From CAZLFQ01 sp044229535 (GTDB lineage Bacteria > Pseudomonadota > Alphaproteobacteria > Rickettsiales > Midichloriaceae), in NCBI GenBank assembly GCA_044229535.1, contig JBGASU010000001.1, positions 124,001-188,000 on the forward strand: 64,000 nucleotides of DNA. Reading direction: 5' to 3'. Shown piece after piece: positions 62,177 to 64,000 of this stretch. The number at the start of each line of letters is the position of its first letter. The stretch's first letter is position 1. The notes under the pieces were generated by a model that made no database searches, was not told the DNA's origin, and worked only from the letters and a program-made list of their open reading frames with translations. A program made the position numbers and the translations under genes.

Positions 62177-62683
62177 ATGCTTGAAGGTGAAAGAGTTAGA
62201 TTAATTCCCTTAACACGGGAGCACAAAGCTATTTATATGGAGCTTTCTAATATACCTGATATAGCTAAAAGAATTAACGAACCCATTCCATGTACAGAAG
62301 CTGACTTCGAAGAGGATATTAAAAACTGCGAAACCAAAGAAAATTATTTTGTTTGGATGATTGAATATAATGGTGAACTCTGTGGTGTTGTGAATACTGC
62401 TGCTCGAGTTAATACCAATGGTAAAGTTTACCAAGGTGGCTATTGGTTGTATCCTGAGAAACGAGGATTGGGGCTGGCTACTGAAGCGAATTTATTGGTA
62501 AAGAAGTTTTTACTAAATGAAAAGCATGCGGTTAGAATTCAAGCTTTTGTAGAGCCGGATAATATCGCATCTATAAAAGTATTAGAAAAATGTGGTTACG
62601 AAAGGGAGGGGTTGTTGAGAAGATATTATCCAAACCCTCAACGTGGCTTGTTAGATGTATTAATATTTGCTTATGTTATGTAG
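62177..62683 (+). CDS. GNAT acetyltransferase
   Basis: 168 aa, RimJ/RimL/SpeG-like. LEGERVRLIPLTREHKAIYM starts the domain; GYWLYPEKRGLGLATEANLLV holds the acetyl-CoA-binding Q/RxxGxG/A-type loop; EPDNIASIKVLEKCGYEREG is the classical C-terminal motif. It is 23 nt after mdh and may be cotranscribed. Substrate unknown; peptide alpha-amines or polyamines are both possible. Confidence 0.85.
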   Translation: MLEGERVRLIPLTREHKAIYMELSNIPDIAKRINEPIPCTEADFEEDIKNCETKENYFVWMIEYNGELCGVVNTAARVNTNGKVYQGGYWLYPEKRGLGLATEANLLVKKFLLNEKHAVRIQAFVEPDNIASIKVLEKCGYEREGLLRRYYPNPQRGLLDVLIFAYVM

Positions 62684-63041
62684 AGCTTGTAAAAGTTGGA
62701 CCTCATGCCTCGCCCTCCTTGTTGTGAGGAAAACATGTTATGGTAAGCTTAGCGTCGCAGCCTAGATTTTTTCTTATTTAGCGTCTCAATCACCAACTAG
62801 AGATCAAGCAAATGAATTTTTAATTTTTTATCGGGGAATATTTATGAAAAATTCATTTGTTGCTCTTCAATATTGATAAAACCTTACCTGAAGATGGGGC
62901 GAGCGCCAAAGGCGCGTAAGTAATGAAAGTACGCAGTGGGAAGGGTCGGGGAAAGGAGCAAGTACTTTCATTGCACTAAAGATGGTTTGCCGAAGGCAAA
63001 CAAAACTTATAATTTCCTTTGTCTTAATTAATGAAGTAAAG
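62684..63041. other. 358-nt gene-poor region with strong hairpins
   Basis: No credible gene between the GNAT and the tRNA. It holds a 13-bp perfect stem (62809-62821 with 62847-62859), a GCGCC/GGCGC hairpin (62903-62915), an 11-bp perfect stem AATGAAAGTAC/GTACTTTCATT (62922-62932 with 62962-62972) with a 29-nt purine-rich loop, and a 7-bp GTTTGCC/GGCAAAC hairpin (62985-63001). A 10-codon frame (62844-62876) sits between the first and second structures. A structured non-coding RNA or a repeat element would fit. Confidence 0.5.
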
Positions 63042-63116
63042 TGGTGCCGTTAGCAAGAATCGAACCTGCGACCTCTTCATTACCAATGAAGTGCACTACC
63101 ACTGTGCAATAACGGC
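63042..63116 (-). tRNA. tRNA-Thr (GGT anticodon)
   Basis: 75 nt including encoded CCA. Acceptor stem GCCGTTA with TAACGGC, D-arm GCACAGTGGTAGTGC, anticodon stem-loop CTTCA-TTGGTAA-TGAAG, so the anticodon is GGT, T-arm GCAGGTTCGAATCCTGC, discriminator A. All arms are intact. Confidence 0.95.
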
Positions 63117-63462
63117 ATATCGCTAACTCTTTGTCGAAATCTAATGCGTCTATCCTTGCTCATGTACTACTGTACACTTCGCTCGTCTCTCCTATTATAT
63201 TTCGAAAATAGTTTAGCTTGTTAATGTTAGACGATACTACTTATTTTTACCTTATTTGCAAGTTGATATTGTCTTGTAACAAGCGTGTAAATTACTTTGG
63301 CCAAATAAGAAGTAATTAATGTGTGGGGGAAGTTTTTCCCGCAAAGCGGTCTTTAAGCAAATTCGAGCACACATTAACGGACTCTTCGAATCCTAAAAAA
63401 GGACTTGCTTGCAAAAACATATTCCTAAAGTAGGCTTTGTATAGGTTGTGACAGAGGGAAAT
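63117..63462. other. 346-nt intergenic region with nested inverted repeats
   Basis: No convincing gene. TCGAAAT (63134-63140) and ATTTCGA (63199-63205) flank a short palindrome GTACTACTGTAC at 63163-63174. Further on AATTACTT/AAGTAATT (63290-63297, 63310-63317) and TTAATGTGTG/CACACATTAA (63316-63325, 63368-63377) form hairpins, the second enclosing a CCGC/GCGG hairpin. It resembles degraded palindromic elements. Confidence 0.5.
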
Positions 63463-63675
63463 ATGGACGAAATTGCTTGGGAGAATAGTACGGTAATTCA
63501 AACTTTTGAATACAGTACAGAAGAAACAACTATAAATTCAATGCCAGAAAACCATGATAAAGTTGCGTATTATTCGTTTGTGTCCATTACTGCAGTTCTT
63601 TCATTGGCATTGGGCATAAACATTATTTATCGATGCTTTCATAAAGATGATCGAGATATGATTCAAGATATTTAA
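63463..63675 (+). CDS. Small single-pass membrane protein (70 aa)
   Basis: From the ATG at 63463, with GAGGG 4-5 nt upstream; an in-frame GTG-type start at 63448 is less likely. An acidic N-terminal part of about 35 residues (MDEIAWENSTVIQTFEYSTE) is followed by one hydrophobic helix (YYSFVSITAVLSLALGINII) and a short charged tail (YRCFHKDDRDMIQDI). It would sit in the inner membrane with the acidic part outside. No family was recognised. Confidence 0.6.
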   Translation: MDEIAWENSTVIQTFEYSTEETTINSMPENHDKVAYYSFVSITAVLSLALGINIIYRCFHKDDRDMIQDI

Positions 63676-63733
63676 AATGTGTTGTATTATTAGCTAAGTT
63701 AGTTATTTTACTATAAACTCATAGAGATATCTT

Positions 63734-64000
63734 ATGGAATATTTTGATACAGCGCATACCACTTCCAGTAACAATACAGGAACTATTTTTGGTTATGCTG
63801 CTGAGTGTTGGATGGCAAACGCCGATTCCAATGATTATTCAGTTAAGGTTGCAATTAGCAAGCAAGATATGAATGGAGCTGAAATTGATCATTATGAAAT
63901 TTGCACCACTCTTCCACCTTCGCACCGCTTAACATCGAATGAATTCTGCGGTATCGGTGGGGATACTATATGTTCTAATCCTACAGATCCGTTAAATTTC
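63734..64000 (+). CDS. Unknown protein, 3' end off window
   Basis: The frame is open from the ATG at 63734 to the window edge (89 codons). It starts MEYFDTAHTTSSNNTGTIFG, then shows YAAECWMANADSNDYSVKVA and SNEFCGIGGDTICSNPTDP. No signal peptide. AGAGAT precedes the ATG weakly. It is too short to place in a family. Confidence 0.5.
   Translation, partial: MEYFDTAHTTSSNNTGTIFGYAAECWMANADSNDYSVKVAISKQDMNGAEIDHYEICTTLPPSHRLTSNEFCGIGGDTICSNPTDPLNF

Noticed and set aside
62700..62780. Possible 4.5S SRP RNA (GTCGCAGCC segment)
   Set aside because: The symmetric-loop consensus (GGTCAGG ... GGAAGCAGCC) is not present and no matching long hairpin could be drawn.
63316..63501. 61-residue minus-strand frame
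   Set aside because: Spans two hairpins and overlaps the better-supported 70-aa plus-strand gene; considered as a palindrome-derived peptide but not supported.

Overview
The window is AT-rich, densely coded bacterial chromosome, most consistent with an intracellular or host-associated alphaproteobacterium of the Rickettsiales/Holosporales kind. Evidence: a circularly permuted two-piece ssrA gene (about 59.95-60.38 kb), a C4-type 5-aminolevulinate synthase, an archaeal-like valyl-tRNA synthetase, a long eukaryote-like isoleucyl-tRNA synthetase, a TrcR/DUF1013 regulator, an ELM1/DUF1022 protein, dispersed GTCATTGCGAG-type palindromic repeats, and several host-interaction-type proteins (Ulp1-like protease, leucine-rich repeat, ankyrin-like repeat, DXD glycosyltransferase). 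No rRNA, IS element, prophage or CRISPR array is visible. The genus cannot be named from the sequence alone.

Layout. 0-4.6 kb (minus): a truncated membrane protein, hemA, two small unknown proteins and a Ulp1-like cysteine protease. 4.7-12 kb: galU, then three envelope genes resembling a type IV pilus/type II secretion inner-membrane platform, an ABC ATPase, and two prepilin-like genes on the opposite strand. 12-23.4 kb: valS, a membrane-anchored glycosyltransferase, ccoG, infA-maf, a giant MFS/acyltransferase/acyl-ligase fusion and an ELM1-family gene. 23.4-28.6 kb: acpP-fabF, a GNAT, yajC, a ferredoxin, nuoA-nuoB and a 2-oxoadipate dioxygenase-like gene. 28.7-31.6 kb: an accessory island with two tandem pairs of unknown paralogues. 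31.7-38.7 kb: lpd and sucB, a frameshifted LRR gene, ileS. 38.7-42.4 kb: an ankyrin-like protein, three small unknown genes, a palindromic repeat, a possible Fic remnant and an unknown protein. 42.4-45.7 kb: a glutaredoxin, recF, petB, petA. 45.8-52.4 kb: a hydrolase, two more small unknown genes, bolA, a phosphohexomutase, a homospermidine synthase whose start is probably ATT, and hisS. 52.5-59.9 kb: an MHS transporter, a GT2 glycosyltransferase, rlmI, an unknown protein, and a response regulator/histidine kinase pair. 59.9-64 kb: ssrA, trcR-like, mdh, a GNAT, structured non-coding DNA, tRNA-Thr and two small unknown genes, the last cut by the window end.

Housekeeping genes cover respiration (NuoA/B, Rieske and cytochrome b, CcoG, malate dehydrogenase, the E2 and E3 subunits of the 2-oxoglutarate dehydrogenase complex), lipid and envelope synthesis, and translation. 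Scattered among them are lineage-specific genes: candidate effectors, families of tandem small paralogues, and a surface-fibre-like module. The most promising undescribed material is the pilus-like locus at 5.7-11.9 kb, the Ulp1-like protease, the small paralogous families at 28.9-31.6, 40.4-41.4 and 46.7-47.3 kb, and the structured region at 62.8-63.0 kb.
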